Positions 48,927 through 57,353 of a stretch of DNA of 64,000 bases are shown piece after piece; position 1 is the stretch's first letter; every line of letters begins with the position of its first letter. Where the stretch lies: contig JADJOD010000010.1 in the NCBI GenBank assembly GCA_016713985.1, positions 62,001 to 126,000 of the forward strand. The letters run 5' to 3'. Below the pieces are notes generated by a model. It was not told where the DNA came from. It saw nothing but the letters and a program-made list of their open reading frames with translations, and ran no database searches. Source of the stretch: Lewinellaceae bacterium. GTDB lineage: Bacteria > Bacteroidota > Bacteroidia > Chitinophagales > Saprospiraceae. A program made the translations under genes and the position numbers.

Positions 48927-49145
48927 ATGGCAAAAGAAGATATTATCAAACAAGACGGCGAGGTTGCGGAAGCGCTCTCCAATGCAAACTTTAAGGTTCG
49001 CTTAGAGAACGGCCACATTATCCTGGCTACCATTTCCGGTAAGATGCGTATGAATTACATACGGATTTTGCCTGGCGATAAAGTCTCCGTTGAAATGTCG
49101 CCCTACGACCTGACACGCGGCAGAATCATTTACCGCTACAAATAA
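48927..49145 (+). CDS. infA: Translation initiation factor IF-1
   Basis: 72 residues from ATG 48927 (MAKEDIIKQDGEVAEALSNA), an OB-fold protein that blocks the 30S A-site during initiation. ENGHIILATISGKMRMNYIR ILPGDKV is diagnostic. An upstream in-frame start at 48897 would add 10 residues that are not conserved in the family, so I reject it. TAGACCTTTGC lies 30 bp before, a partial -7-like box. Confidence 0.96.
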   Translation: MAKEDIIKQDGEVAEALSNANFKVRLENGHIILATISGKMRMNYIRILPGDKVSVEMSPYDLTRGRIIYRYK

Positions 49146-49201
49146 CCCTGATAACCAACGAGTTAACAAGAATTTTTGTAAACTGAACAATACGACCCGT
49201 C

Positions 49202-49318
49202 ATGAAAGTCAGACCGTCCATTAAAAAGCGTTCTGTCGATTGCAAGATCGTTCGCCGTAAAGGTAAACTGTACGTGATCAACAAGAAAAACCCCAAGTTC
49301 AAGCAACGGCAGGGTTAA
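49202..49318 (+). CDS. rpmJ: 50S ribosomal protein L36, zinc-less form
   Basis: 38 residues: MKVRPSIKKRSVDCKIVRRK then GKLYVINKKNPKFKQRQG. Of the usual zinc ligands (C-x2-C ... C ... H), only one Cys remains; the others are Ser, Asn and Phe/Lys. This C-minus form is normal in Bacteroidota. 56 bp after infA, before rpsM. Confidence 0.95.
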   Translation: MKVRPSIKKRSVDCKIVRRKGKLYVINKKNPKFKQRQG

Positions 49319-49430
49319 CAATTCCGGTTCGCCACCGGGAAGGTTCGTTGAACAGACATCGACGAAACCGGCCAGTGCGAATCAAAATCGGATCAATCAT
49401 TCAATTGCATCAATAAATTAACCGAATAAT

Positions 49431-49808
49431 ATGGCACGTATCGCTGGTGTGGATCTGCCCCGTAATAAAAGAGGGGTCATTGGCCTGACCTATATTTTTG
49501 GCATAGGCTCCTCTACGTCGAAAGCCATTCTCGACAAAGCGGGTATCGACGAAAACACCAAAGTGGAGAACTGGACGGACGATAATATCAAAACCATCGC
49601 CCGGATCATTTCGGAAGACTATAAAACCGAAGGCCAACTCCGCTCGGAAGTTCAACTCAATATCAAACGCCTTATGGATATCGGCTGTTACCGGGGTTTG
49701 CGCCATCGTAAAGGTTTGCCTTTACGTGGTCAGCGCACTCGTACCAACGCCCGTACCCGTAAAGGCAAGCGTAAAACGGTGGCTAACAAGAAAAAAGCTA
49801 CGAAATAA
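49431..49808 (+). CDS. rpsM: 30S ribosomal protein S13
   Basis: 125 residues. Contacts the P-site tRNA and L5 from the 30S head. MARIAGVDLPRNKRGVIGLT and GLRHRKGLPLRGQRTRTNAR TRKG are standard. Confidence 0.97.
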   Translation: MARIAGVDLPRNKRGVIGLTYIFGIGSSTSKAILDKAGIDENTKVENWTDDNIKTIARIISEDYKTEGQLRSEVQLNIKRLMDIGCYRGLRHRKGLPLRGQRTRTNARTRKGKRKTVANKKKATK

Positions 49809-49894
49809 AATTAGTTTGAATGTTGAAATAAGGCGCCCGAAGATGTGCTTCCGGTTCCAAAATTCAACATGCAAACGCCAAAACCTTTTCAATA

Positions 49895-50287
49895 ATGGCA
49901 AAAGGAGCTGCAAAAAAAGTTGTCAAGCGTAAAGTAAAGATCACGCCGGAAGGAATTGTCTTCATTCAAGCCAGTTTCAACAACATCATTATTTCCATCA
50001 CCAACAAACAGGGTGAAGTGGTGTCCTGGGCTTCCGCCGGCAAAGCGGGCTTCCGCGGGTCGAAGAAAAATACACCTTATGCTGCCCAGGTAGCGGCCAA
50101 CGACGCTGCCAAAACAGCATTCGACGCTGGCATTCGCTCGGCGGAAGTGTTCGTAAAAGGACCGGGTTCCGGTCGTGAAGCGGCGATCCGCGCGATTGAC
50201 CAGTCCGGTATCAAAGTTACGGTGATCAACGACGTAACTCCAATGCCACACAACGGTTGCCGCCCGCCGAAACGCCGCAGAGTTTAA
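49895..50287 (+). CDS. rpsK: 30S ribosomal protein S11
   Basis: 130 residues. On the 30S platform near the E-site mRNA. VFIQASFNNIIISITNKQGE VVSWASAGKAGFRGSKK and the end TPMPHNGCRPPKRRRV are diagnostic. The NG in PHNGCRP is the site of isoaspartate formation in E. coli S11. Confidence 0.97.
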   Translation: MAKGAAKKVVKRKVKITPEGIVFIQASFNNIIISITNKQGEVVSWASAGKAGFRGSKKNTPYAAQVAANDAAKTAFDAGIRSAEVFVKGPGSGREAAIRAIDQSGIKVTVINDVTPMPHNGCRPPKRRRV

Positions 50288-50385
50288 TTAACTGTCTTTC
50301 AGGTCATTACAATTGCCGGTTCACAAAAACCCGGATTATTGCCTGACTTGTCGACCGCATTTTTTATTGCATACATTCCAATAAT

Positions 50386-51000
50386 ATGGCTCGTTATACA
50401 GGACCAACAACCAAGAAAGCACGCGCCTTTGGCGATTCGATCTTCGGATACGACAAGTACTTTGAGCGCCGCAAATACCCGCCGGGCCAGCATGGCCAGT
50501 CGCGTAAGAAGAAGCAGGTCTCGAACTACTCGCAGCAATTGTCTGAAAAGCAAAAAGCGAAGTATACGTACGGTGTGCTGGAACGCCAGTTCCGCAAAAC
50601 CTTCAACAGCGCCACACGTCGCCACGGTGTTACCGGCGAAGTATTGCTGCAACTGCTGGAAGCGCGTCTGGACAATACGGTTTACCGTCTTGGTATCTCC
50701 CCAACCCGTCGCGGCGCCCGTCAATTGGTCGGCCACCGGCACATTTCGGTAAACGGCGAGATCGTGAATATCCCTTCGTACACGCTGAAACCCGGCGATG
50801 TAGTTGCCGTTCGTGGCAAGTCGAAAGGTATGGAAGTTATTACCATCCACGCCGGCGCCAAAACAAATAACGTACGGCAGTTCGGATGGCTTGAATGGAA
50901 CCCCGATACTATGCAGGGTAAATTTCTTACCTACCCGCAGCGCGACCAAATACCGGAGAAAATAAACGAACAGCTGATCGTAGAGTTGTATTCGAAGTAA
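50386..51000 (+). CDS. rpsD: 30S ribosomal protein S4
   Basis: 204 residues. Primary 16S rRNA binder and, in E. coli, repressor of the alpha operon. MARYTGPTTKKARAFGDSIF; the zinc-binding Cys are absent. KQKAKYTYGVLERQFRKTFN and the S4 fold VYRLGISPTRRGARQLVGHR HISVNGE are intact. A hairpin follows 17 bp after the stop. Confidence 0.97.
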   Translation: MARYTGPTTKKARAFGDSIFGYDKYFERRKYPPGQHGQSRKKKQVSNYSQQLSEKQKAKYTYGVLERQFRKTFNSATRRHGVTGEVLLQLLEARLDNTVYRLGISPTRRGARQLVGHRHISVNGEIVNIPSYTLKPGDVVAVRGKSKGMEVITIHAGAKTNNVRQFGWLEWNPDTMQGKFLTYPQRDQIPEKINEQLIVELYSK

Positions 51001-51017
51001 TACCAGGATAAGAAAAA

Positions 51018-51049
51018 GGTTGGCGCTCGAAACCGAACGCCAACCATTT
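51018..51049 (+). terminator. Hairpin between rpsD and rpoA
   Basis: GGTTGGCG (51018-51025) pairs perfectly with CGCCAACC (51038-51045) around a 12-base loop, followed by ATTTT. It could be a partial terminator or attenuator that lowers rpoA expression, or a processing site; the short T run makes full termination unlikely. Confidence 0.5.
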
Positions 51050-51141
51050 TCGCGTTTATACGTTTCAATCTTTCGATCTTTCCTTTCCGCCCTCAAAATC
51101 ATTGATTTCCCACCTTTTTCAAATTTGGAGCGTTCCACAAT

Positions 51142-52140
51142 ATGAGTATTCTCAATTTCCAGAAGCCCGACAAGATTCTTTTGCAAAAAGCAACGGATTT
51201 TGAAGGCACTTTTGAATTTAAGCCGTTGGAGCCGGGTTTTGGCCAGACGGTGGGCAATTCACTTCGCCGCGTCCTCCTTTCTTCCCTCGAAGGTTATGCC
51301 ATCAGCGCTGTGCGCCTCGGTGGTGTTGACCACGAGTTTGCTACAATGCGTGGGGTGGTCGAAGACGTAGTGGATATCGTGCTCAATTTGAAGCAAGTAC
51401 GCCTCAAACCGGTCGTTCAGGACGACAAAAATACGCAGGAAAAAATCTACCTGACCATCAGCGGTCGGGAAGAATTCCGCGCCGGCATGATTGAAGAGTT
51501 CAACAACGTCTTCAAAGTTATGAACCCGGACCTGCTGCTTTGCCGCATGGAGCCTTCGGTCAACCTCGAACTGGAGCTGACCATCACCAAAGGCCGCGGC
51601 TACCAGCCCGCCGACGACGGTGCACCCAAAGATGCGGCCATCGGCGTAATTCCGATCGACGCCATCTACACCCCGATCAAAAACGTGGCCTACAAGGTGG
51701 AAAACACCCGCGTTGGCCAGCGTACGGACTACGAAAAACTGACTATCGACGTAAAAACGGACGGCACCATCCACCCGGAAGAGGCTATCCGTGAAGCAAG
51801 CCGTATCCTGATCCAGCACCTGATGCTGATCACGGACGACAATATCACGTTTGATACGCCGGCCAGCCGTGAGGAAAATGTGGTGGACGAACACATCCTC
51901 CACATGCGTAAACTGCTGAAGACCTCGCTTGAAGACCTCGACCTCAGCGTACGCGCGTACAACTGCCTCAAAGCCGCCAAAATCAATACCCTGGCGGAAT
52001 TGGTCCGGTACGACACACACGAACTCCTCAAATTCCGCAACTTCGGTAAAAAATCGCTGGTGGAAATTGAGGAACTGCTCCAGGACAAAGGCCTGACTTT
52101 CGGCATGGACCTGGCGAAATACAAATTAGACGAAGAGTAA
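51142..52140 (+). CDS. rpoA: DNA-directed RNA polymerase subunit alpha
   Basis: 332 residues. The N-terminal domain (LEPGFGQTVGNSLRRVLLSS LEGYAISAVRL) forms the dimer that nucleates polymerase assembly. The C-terminal domain (SVRAYNCLKAAKINTLAELV, FRNFGKKSLVEIEELLQDKG) binds upstream promoter DNA and regulators. No frame damage. A 305-bp repeat region separates it from rplQ. Confidence 0.98.
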   Translation: MSILNFQKPDKILLQKATDFEGTFEFKPLEPGFGQTVGNSLRRVLLSSLEGYAISAVRLGGVDHEFATMRGVVEDVVDIVLNLKQVRLKPVVQDDKNTQEKIYLTISGREEFRAGMIEEFNNVFKVMNPDLLLCRMEPSVNLELELTITKGRGYQPADDGAPKDAAIGVIPIDAIYTPIKNVAYKVENTRVGQRTDYEKLTIDVKTDGTIHPEEAIREASRILIQHLMLITDDNITFDTPASREENVVDEHILHMRKLLKTSLEDLDLSVRAYNCLKAAKINTLAELVRYDTHELLKFRNFGKKSLVEIEELLQDKGLTFGMDLAKYKLDEE

Positions 52141-52142
52141 AT

Positions 52143-52399
<257 letters not shown>

Positions 52400-52445
52400 C
52401 AGTTCTTGCCCCGGTGCCACCACCTAAACAAACAGGTACCGTAAC

Positions 52446-53126
52446 ATGAGACACGGAGATAAAATCAACAACCTCGGACGCACCGCGTCGCACCGCCGCG
52501 CCCTTTTGGCAAACATGGCGATTTCGCTTATCGAACACAAACGGATCACCACAACACTTGCAAAGGCAAAAGCCCTGCGCCGTTATGTGGAACCACTTGT
52601 GACGAAAGCAAAAGACAATACAACCCACTCGCGCCGCGTCGTTTTCAGTTATTTGCAAAATAAAGAAGCCATTACCGAACTCTTCGGACCGATTGCCGAT
52701 AAAATCGGCGACCGCCCGGGCGGTTATATGCGCGTCATCAAACTCGGTTTCCGCCGGGGTGACGGCGGCGAAACGGCCATGATCGAATTTGTAGATTTCA
52801 ACGAAACCTACAACCCGAATGCCGGTAAAGTCCGCCAAACCAAAAAAACACGCCGCGGCGGCAGAAGGTCTTCCGCACCAGCAGCGGTGGTTGCCGAAAC
52901 GGCTGCCGCACCGGTGGCTGAAGAAGTTGTAGCAGTAGCTGAAGAACCGGCCGTGGAAGAAGTGGTGGCACAGGCCGAAGAAATAGCAGCCGCACCGGTT
53001 GTTGAAGAAACCGTAGCCGCTGCCGAAGAAACGGTGGAGGTCGCTGCTGAAGCAACAAACGAAGCCGCAGATGCCGTGGCAGAAGAGGCTGCCGAAGAAG
53101 AAAAGAAAGACGACGAACAGGCATAA
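52446..53126 (+). CDS. rplQ: 50S ribosomal protein L17 with a long acidic Ala/Glu/Val tail
   Basis: 226 residues. The core (1 to about 140) is normal: MRHGDKINNLGRTASHRRAL LANMAISLIEHKRITTTLAK and RPGGYMRVIKLGFRRGDGGE. After a basic link (KTRRGGRRSSAPAA) comes about 75 residues made of A, E, V with repeats of the VAEE / EEVVA type, ending EEKKDDEQA. L17 is about 120-130 residues in most bacteria; Bacteroidota often have some extension, but this one is long. Last gene of the operon; a terminator follows 34 bp later. Confidence 0.95.
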   Translation: MRHGDKINNLGRTASHRRALLANMAISLIEHKRITTTLAKAKALRRYVEPLVTKAKDNTTHSRRVVFSYLQNKEAITELFGPIADKIGDRPGGYMRVIKLGFRRGDGGETAMIEFVDFNETYNPNAGKVRQTKKTRRGGRRSSAPAAVVAETAAAPVAEEVVAVAEEPAVEEVVAQAEEIAAAPVVEETVAAAEETVEVAAEATNEAADAVAEEAAEEEKKDDEQA

Positions 53127-53160
53127 TACGAGTACGACCTGACGTTGTAGAAAAATAGAA

Positions 53161-53191
53161 GGCGATGTCCCGTTTGGGGCATCGCCTTTTT
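53161..53191 (+). terminator. Terminator of the ribosomal operon
   Basis: GGCGATG (53161-53167) with TCCC pairs with GGGG CATCGCC (53180-53186) around a short GTTT loop, then TTTTT. A strong intrinsic terminator right after rplQ. Since the next gene (53255-54064) is convergent, it may serve both sides. Confidence 0.8.
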
Positions 53192-53254
53192 GCTTTTGGA
53201 TAATTGGTCCATGTGTACTGCAAAACACGCGTTTCGCTGTACACTTTCTATCCG

Positions 53255-54064
53255 TTATTTGTGTATCCGGTTCACTAAGTTCTCCACGACATAACGTTTC
53301 ATGTTGGTCTGAAAATCGTCCACACGTGTTTCGAGGCGTTTGATGAAGATGCTGACGACGATACCCAGGCCGATGGCCAGAATCGTGGCGAAAAAGGCAG
53401 TACCCATAGAACCGATGAGCGATTGAATGTCGTTGGAGGAAACAGCGGGTGTGACGGCGGCAGTTGCCGTGGAAAGGCCGGCTGAAACCACTGGTTTTAC
53501 GTCGCCGAGACTCATGATGGCCTGTGCCATACCCCATACGGTGCCGAGCAGACCGAAAGCCGGAATCAGGGTCTGGCAGGTGCTGATCAGCCAGAAGTCT
53601 TTTTCCAGCGTTTTGCGCTGCATTTCACTGACGGATTCCACGAGGGACAGGGTTTCACCGGTGGAGTTTTCAGAGCGGAACTTGGTAGCGGCCTGTTTTA
53701 CCAGGTCCGTCAACATCCGCGGGCCCATGCGTTTTTCCGCCTCGATGGCTTCCAGTTTGATCCGGTTCACGTCTTCGGGATACAGTACGTATTGCTCCGT
53801 CTCGGGCAACAACTTCGCCATATAAGCACTTTCTTCCTGTTGCATCCTTTTGCCGATAGCAATGGCTTCAAAAACACAGATGAAAAAACAGGTGAACGTA
53901 CAGGCCTGAATAATGCCTTCGGGCAATTTACCGCCGAGTGCAAAAAAGAAGGTTTCCATGGAAGAGCCGGCCGGCGCCGAGTGATAACCGAATGCCGCTA
54001 CAACGGCGATGAAAAATGCTACGCCGAAACCGGCCAGGATCTGAAAATTTTTATGTGCGAACAT
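53255..54064 (-). CDS. MotA/TolQ/ExbB-type proton channel protein
   Basis: 269 residues. Membrane helices: ILAGFGVAFFIAVVAAFGYH, IIQACTFTCFFICVFEAIAI, LISTCQTLIPAFGLLGTVWG MAQA and FFATILAIGLGIVVSIFIKR. The phrase AFGLLGTVWGMAQAI and MGTAFFATILAIGLG are the two conserved channel motifs of the family. A cytosolic loop (QEESAYMAKLLPETEQYVLY) lies between helices 2 and 3. Such proteins use proton flow to move a partner in the periplasm. It is the last gene of an operon with an ExbD-like gene and a zinc-ribbon gene. Confidence 0.88.
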   Translation of the reverse strand: MFAHKNFQILAGFGVAFFIAVVAAFGYHSAPAGSSMETFFFALGGKLPEGIIQACTFTCFFICVFEAIAIGKRMQQEESAYMAKLLPETEQYVLYPEDVNRIKLEAIEAEKRMGPRMLTDLVKQAATKFRSENSTGETLSLVESVSEMQRKTLEKDFWLISTCQTLIPAFGLLGTVWGMAQAIMSLGDVKPVVSAGLSTATAAVTPAVSSNDIQSLIGSMGTAFFATILAIGLGIVVSIFIKRLETRVDDFQTNMKRYVVENLVNRIHK

Positions 54065-54094
54065 GTTTTTGTTGTTTGTAAGTGTTAGAGGTTT

Positions 54095-54296
54095 GAAGGT
54101 TTCAGGGTTTCAGAGGTTTCAGGGTTTCAGAGGTTTCAGGGTTTCAGAGGTTTCAGGGTTTCAGAGGTTTCAGGGGTTTCAGAGTTTAAGGGTTTCAGAG
54201 GTTTCAAGGTTTAAGGGTTTCAGAGGTTTCAGGGTTAAACGCAACGACAACCCAACCCTTAAACCCTTAAACCCTTAAACCCCCTTGAAACCCTTC
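54095..54296. repeat. GGTTTCAG-type repeats inside the channel operon
   Basis: About 15 copies of a GGTTTCAG(A/G) unit, partly as 17-bp pairs GGTTTCAGAGGTTTCAG, run from about 54095 to 54236. They are followed by CCCTTAAACCCTTAAACCC and CCTTGAAACCC in the opposite sense (54254-54296), so hairpins can form. Lies between the ExbB-type start (54064) and the ExbD-like stop (54299). Confidence 0.8.
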
Positions 54297-54298
54297 TT

Positions 54299-55181
54299 TC
54301 ATCCCCATTTGCCGTTTTTCCCGCCCGAGGCCTTTTTTGCAGGCTCGGAGGCGGGTTTGGTCGCCGTGGGGGTGGGTGTTTCAGGAGTGGTGTCCGTTTG
54401 GGATGCAGCGGGTAGTCTCGACAGGTATTTCCAGGCCCGACGGCTGGATCGTGAAAGTGCCGGCAGAGACCCAGTCGCCGGCGCTGCCATCAACGGCAAA
54501 GGTTCCGAACGAATAGGTTTGTGTTTTTTGGCCTGTCGGGATGATTTTTCCGAACATGCCGAACGATTTCCGGCCCTCACTTTTTTGTCCGCGTTTTACA
54601 CGAACCAGCACTTCATATGTACCGGGCTGAATTTCAGCCTGGTAGAAATAACCCAGCGATTTTTCATATTGAAACCCGTTGTCCTGGAATTTGCTGGCCC
54701 GGCCGGGTTTCCAGGTGCGGTTGCCCTGGCGCAGCATAAACTCCACGGAGGTTTTCGACTGGTCGGCCTGCTGGAGCAGGATGGTCACCGCGCCTTTGGT
54801 CTGTTTCATCAGGTCCACGGCAACGGGGTCTTGCGGAGTTGATGCCGGCTTGTTTGTTGAAGTGGGTTGCGGATTGTCGGGTTTCGGATCCGCCGTTGGC
54901 TGGTTGGGTTTGGGCGATTGAACGTAGGGTTCGACGGGCCGGTTGCCCGATGTCCTGCCAGCCTGCGGTTCTGCCGGTTTGCTCCACCAACTGCGGGGTT
55001 TGGATACTTCCGCCTGCTTTTTCGGCGCGGCTTTTTGCTCTTTGACGGGTGGGTTGACCGGAACCGGCGGTACACCGGCCAAGCGGGTGTTGAGAAAGTT
55101 CAGAATGATAAACACGCCGAGCGTATTCAGCAGAATATCGAGCGCCGATATAAAGAGCGGATTAATGCCTTTGTGCGTCAT
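54299..55181 (-). CDS. ExbD/TolR-like single-pass protein with Pro-rich linker (one frameshift)
   Basis: ATG 55181. One membrane helix near the start (NPLFISALDILLNTLGVFII), with an Asp in the helix (SALDILL) as in ExbD/TolR/MotB proton sites. Then a Pro/Lys/Gln-rich linker (residues 40-110) and a periplasmic domain (GAVTILLQQADQSKTSVEFM LRQGN, EIQPGTYEVLVRVKRGQKSE) that looks like a beta-sandwich. As sequenced it ends at 54381; shifting near 54420 gives PAASQTDTTPETPTPTATKP and a Gly/Lys end at 54299. Its partner is the ExbB-type channel downstream. I do not recognise the periplasmic domain. Confidence 0.75.
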
Positions 55182-55184
55182 AAT

Positions 55185-55445
55185 TTATACGTTTACAGGT
55201 TTGTGGGCCAATGGAGTAGCGGCTTTTGGAGCAACGAATGGCAACGCAGGGCGAACCTGAAGTTTGGCGTTGCAATGGCTGCAACGTTCGGCTTCGCTCG
55301 TATTCGCGTGCTGGCAGTTCCAGCAGGGCAGGGTAGCGTCGGGTTGTGATGCCAGGGGCTTCGGATTGCCGGGAAGTTTGACGTTGCAGTGGCCGCAACG
55401 GGTCGTTTCCGACGACGTCGTATGGCCGCAGTTCGGGCAGTTCAT
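55185..55445 (-). CDS. Double zinc-ribbon protein
   Basis: 86 residues. Two zinc ribbons: MNCPNCGHTTSSETTRCGHC N and LPCWNCQHANTSEAERCSHC NAKLQ, each with two C-x2-C pairs. The remaining residues (VRPALPFVAPKAATPLAHKP) are a Pro/Ala linker. No membrane segment. It starts the operon and ends 3 bp before the ExbD-like gene, so expression is coupled. It could sense or stabilise something on the cytosolic side of the channel complex; this is inferred from position only. Confidence 0.8.
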   Translation of the reverse strand: MNCPNCGHTTSSETTRCGHCNVKLPGNPKPLASQPDATLPCWNCQHANTSEAERCSHCNAKLQVRPALPFVAPKAATPLAHKPVNV

Positions 55446-55467
55446 GACAAGTCTTTTTTATGGATGG

Positions 55468-55703
55468 GTGACAAGTGGAGTTTAGACAGGATTTACATGT
55501 CTTTGCCGATTGCGGAGAGTTCGCCCGGTACCGGTGACAAGTGAAGTTTAGACAGGATTTACATGTCTTTGCCGATTGCGGAGAGTTCGCCGGTACCGTG
55601 ACAAGGAAGTTTTGACAGGATTTACATGTCTTTGCCGATTGCGGAGAGTTCGCCCGGTACCGGTGACAAGTGAAGTTTTGACAGGATTTACATGATCTAC
55701 AGG
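55468..55703. repeat. 66-bp tandem repeat, 3.6 copies
   Basis: Copies at 55468-55533 (66 bp), 55534-55597 (64), 55598-55662 (65) and a partial copy 55663-55703. The unit begins GTGACAAGTGAAGTTTAGAC and includes AGGATTTACATGTCTTTGCC, GATTGCGGAGAGTTCGCCCG and GTACCG. The last, partial copy changes into GATCTACAGG, the same core as the inverted repeat at 57354. The copies are contiguous, without spacers. Confidence 0.9.
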
Positions 55704-55746
55704 TAGTTATAGACCACTAAATGCCGCCTAAACACCGTTTGAAGGC

Positions 55747-56472
55747 TTATTGCCCGATATAGTGCATGTAGGATACCCCGATCATAAAATTCCGGTTCTT
55801 CAGGCCATCCACATTCAGGTTGCGCAGCCCGTGGGTGTAGCGCAGGTCGAGGCCGATTTCCCCGTTTTCGAGCAGAAAAAGCAGGCCGGCGCCGGCATTG
55901 AGGCTCAGGTCGAAACCTTTGTAGGTATCGTAGCGCCCCGAACCCATTTCGATCTGGTATTCCGAACGGTCGGTGTTGGTGTCTGCCGCGCCGTCGCCGG
56001 CCGGAAATTCATACGTGATCTCTTCACGTCCTTTGCCGTTGAGGCCAAAGGAAAGAGCCGGACCAAGCGCTACATAAGCGCCGATATTGCCGCCGCCGAA
56101 GTTTTTTTCCACCATGACGGGGATGTCTAAGTAGTTCAACGTTTCCTTTTGGCGGTAATCGATCACCTTGTACGTTGCAGGGTAGCCGAAATCGGGTCCT
56201 TCCCAGAAAATGCTGCTTTCGCTGCTCAGGTTGACGCCGCGTTGGGTGAACGCTACTTCAGGCTGCAACGTAAAGCGGTTGCCGAGGTTGATTTCCATAA
56301 AGGCTGCAAGGCCGAGCCCCGGGCGCAGCGCAGCGTCGTACACGTCGTTGTATTCTTTGTTCAACTTGTAGGTTGAAAAACTTACCGCCGGACGAATCCC
56401 GAAGCCGCTGATCTGGGCGGAAACGATCTGGACGATTGCAATAAATACCGGAAGCAAAATCAGTTTTTTCAT
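55747..56472 (-). CDS. Outer-membrane beta-barrel protein (PorT-like)
   Basis: 241 residues from ATG 56472 with a signal peptide (MKKLILLPVFIAIVQIVSA, cleaved before QISGFG). Alternating strands follow: SGFGIRPAVSFSTYKLN, LGLAAFMEINLGNRFTLQPE VAFTQRGV, LNYLDIPVMVEKNFGGGNIG AYVALGPALS and NAGAGLLFLLENGEIGLDLR YTHGL. The phrase L-x-Y-L-x-I-P-V/L is the hallmark of small Bacteroidota porin-like barrels (OMP_b-brl_2/PorT). Function unknown; some of these act in T9SS assembly. Confidence 0.85.
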   Translation of the reverse strand: MKKLILLPVFIAIVQIVSAQISGFGIRPAVSFSTYKLNKEYNDVYDAALRPGLGLAAFMEINLGNRFTLQPEVAFTQRGVNLSSESSIFWEGPDFGYPATYKVIDYRQKETLNYLDIPVMVEKNFGGGNIGAYVALGPALSFGLNGKGREEITYEFPAGDGAADTNTDRSEYQIEMGSGRYDTYKGFDLSLNAGAGLLFLLENGEIGLDLRYTHGLRNLNVDGLKNRNFMIGVSYMHYIGQ

Positions 56473-56763
56473 GTCAGTCAATTTTTTTTGCGAAGTGATT
56501 TTTGATTGATTTGTGCTTCTTTGTGCAGGGGCTGTTCAATACGTAACCTCATCCTTCGTTTTTTAGGAAAACCATAACGTATTCACCCGTTTTTTTGCGT
56601 AAAACGTTAAGTTCACGCTAACAAACACCCCAACAGCGGGCATTGTGAATTAGACTTCTTGCAAAAGTGCCTGTTCAGTTGAAACCGGCCCTTTTTCCCG
56701 GCGGAGGCCGGCGAGTACATTTTATTTCAAACCGTGGTTACCTTTCGCCCTTCAAGTGCACTA

Positions 56764-57351
56764 ATGGCGACAAACACCAACCAGACCGACGAAACATTGC
56801 TCTCCGCCATACGAAGCGGCGGCCAGGCACGGGAAAACGCGTTGCGCTACCTGTATTTGTTGCCGGGTTTGCGTGAAACAGTCGCGCGGTTTGTGCTCGA
56901 CAACGGCGGCAACCGGAGCGATGCACAGGATGTGTTTCAGGAAGCGTTTGTATTGCTCGATCGCAACCTGCGCGAGGGGCGTTTTGAAGGGAAAAGCGCT
57001 CTGACGACCTATTTCGTGGCCATCGCCAAATGGCGCTGGGTGACCTTGCGGCGGCAACAGGGGCGATACACTGAAATCTCGCCCGCACAGTACGACGGAG
57101 CAGTGGAGAGCCCCGAAGCCGAAACCCTGCGCGCCGAGCACCGCGAATTGCTGGCCGGGGCTATGGGGCAGATCGGAGAGCGCTGCCGGGAGTTGTTGCG
57201 CTTGTATCAATTGGATTACAGCATGGAGGAAATCGCCGGAAAAATGGGGTATTCGGGCGCGGACACGGCCAAAAAAGAGGCATTTCGATGCCGGATGCGT
57301 TTGCGGGAAGTTTTGGAGAACGATCCCTTATGGGCGGATGTAAATGCATGA
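56764..57351 (+). CDS. Sigma-70 family factor (ECF type)
   Basis: 195 residues from ATG 56764 (a GTG 30 bp upstream is also in frame but less likely). Region 2: DAQDVFQEAFVLLDRNLREG RFEGKSALTTYFVAIAKWRW V, region 4: IGERCRELLRLYQLDYSMEE IAGKMGYSGADTAKKEAFRC RMRLREVL. The same style as the decayed factor at 13918-14557. A 41-bp inverted repeat starts 3 bp after the stop, and the anti-sigma-like gene follows it. It probably controls its own operon and perhaps the neighbouring barrel. Confidence 0.88.
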   Translation: MATNTNQTDETLLSAIRSGGQARENALRYLYLLPGLRETVARFVLDNGGNRSDAQDVFQEAFVLLDRNLREGRFEGKSALTTYFVAIAKWRWVTLRRQQGRYTEISPAQYDGAVESPEAETLRAEHRELLAGAMGQIGERCRELLRLYQLDYSMEEIAGKMGYSGADTAKKEAFRCRMRLREVLENDPLWADVNA

Positions 57352-57353
57352 GA

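Noticed and set aside
53255..55445. Zorya defence system (ZorA/ZorB) for the ExbB/ExbD-like pair
   Set aside because: The channel protein is only 269 residues without the long ZorA tail, the partner has no OmpA-like domain, and no ZorC, ZorD or ZorE is present.
55468..55703. CRISPR array
   Set aside because: The 64-66 bp units follow each other directly, without unique spacers, and no cas gene is near.
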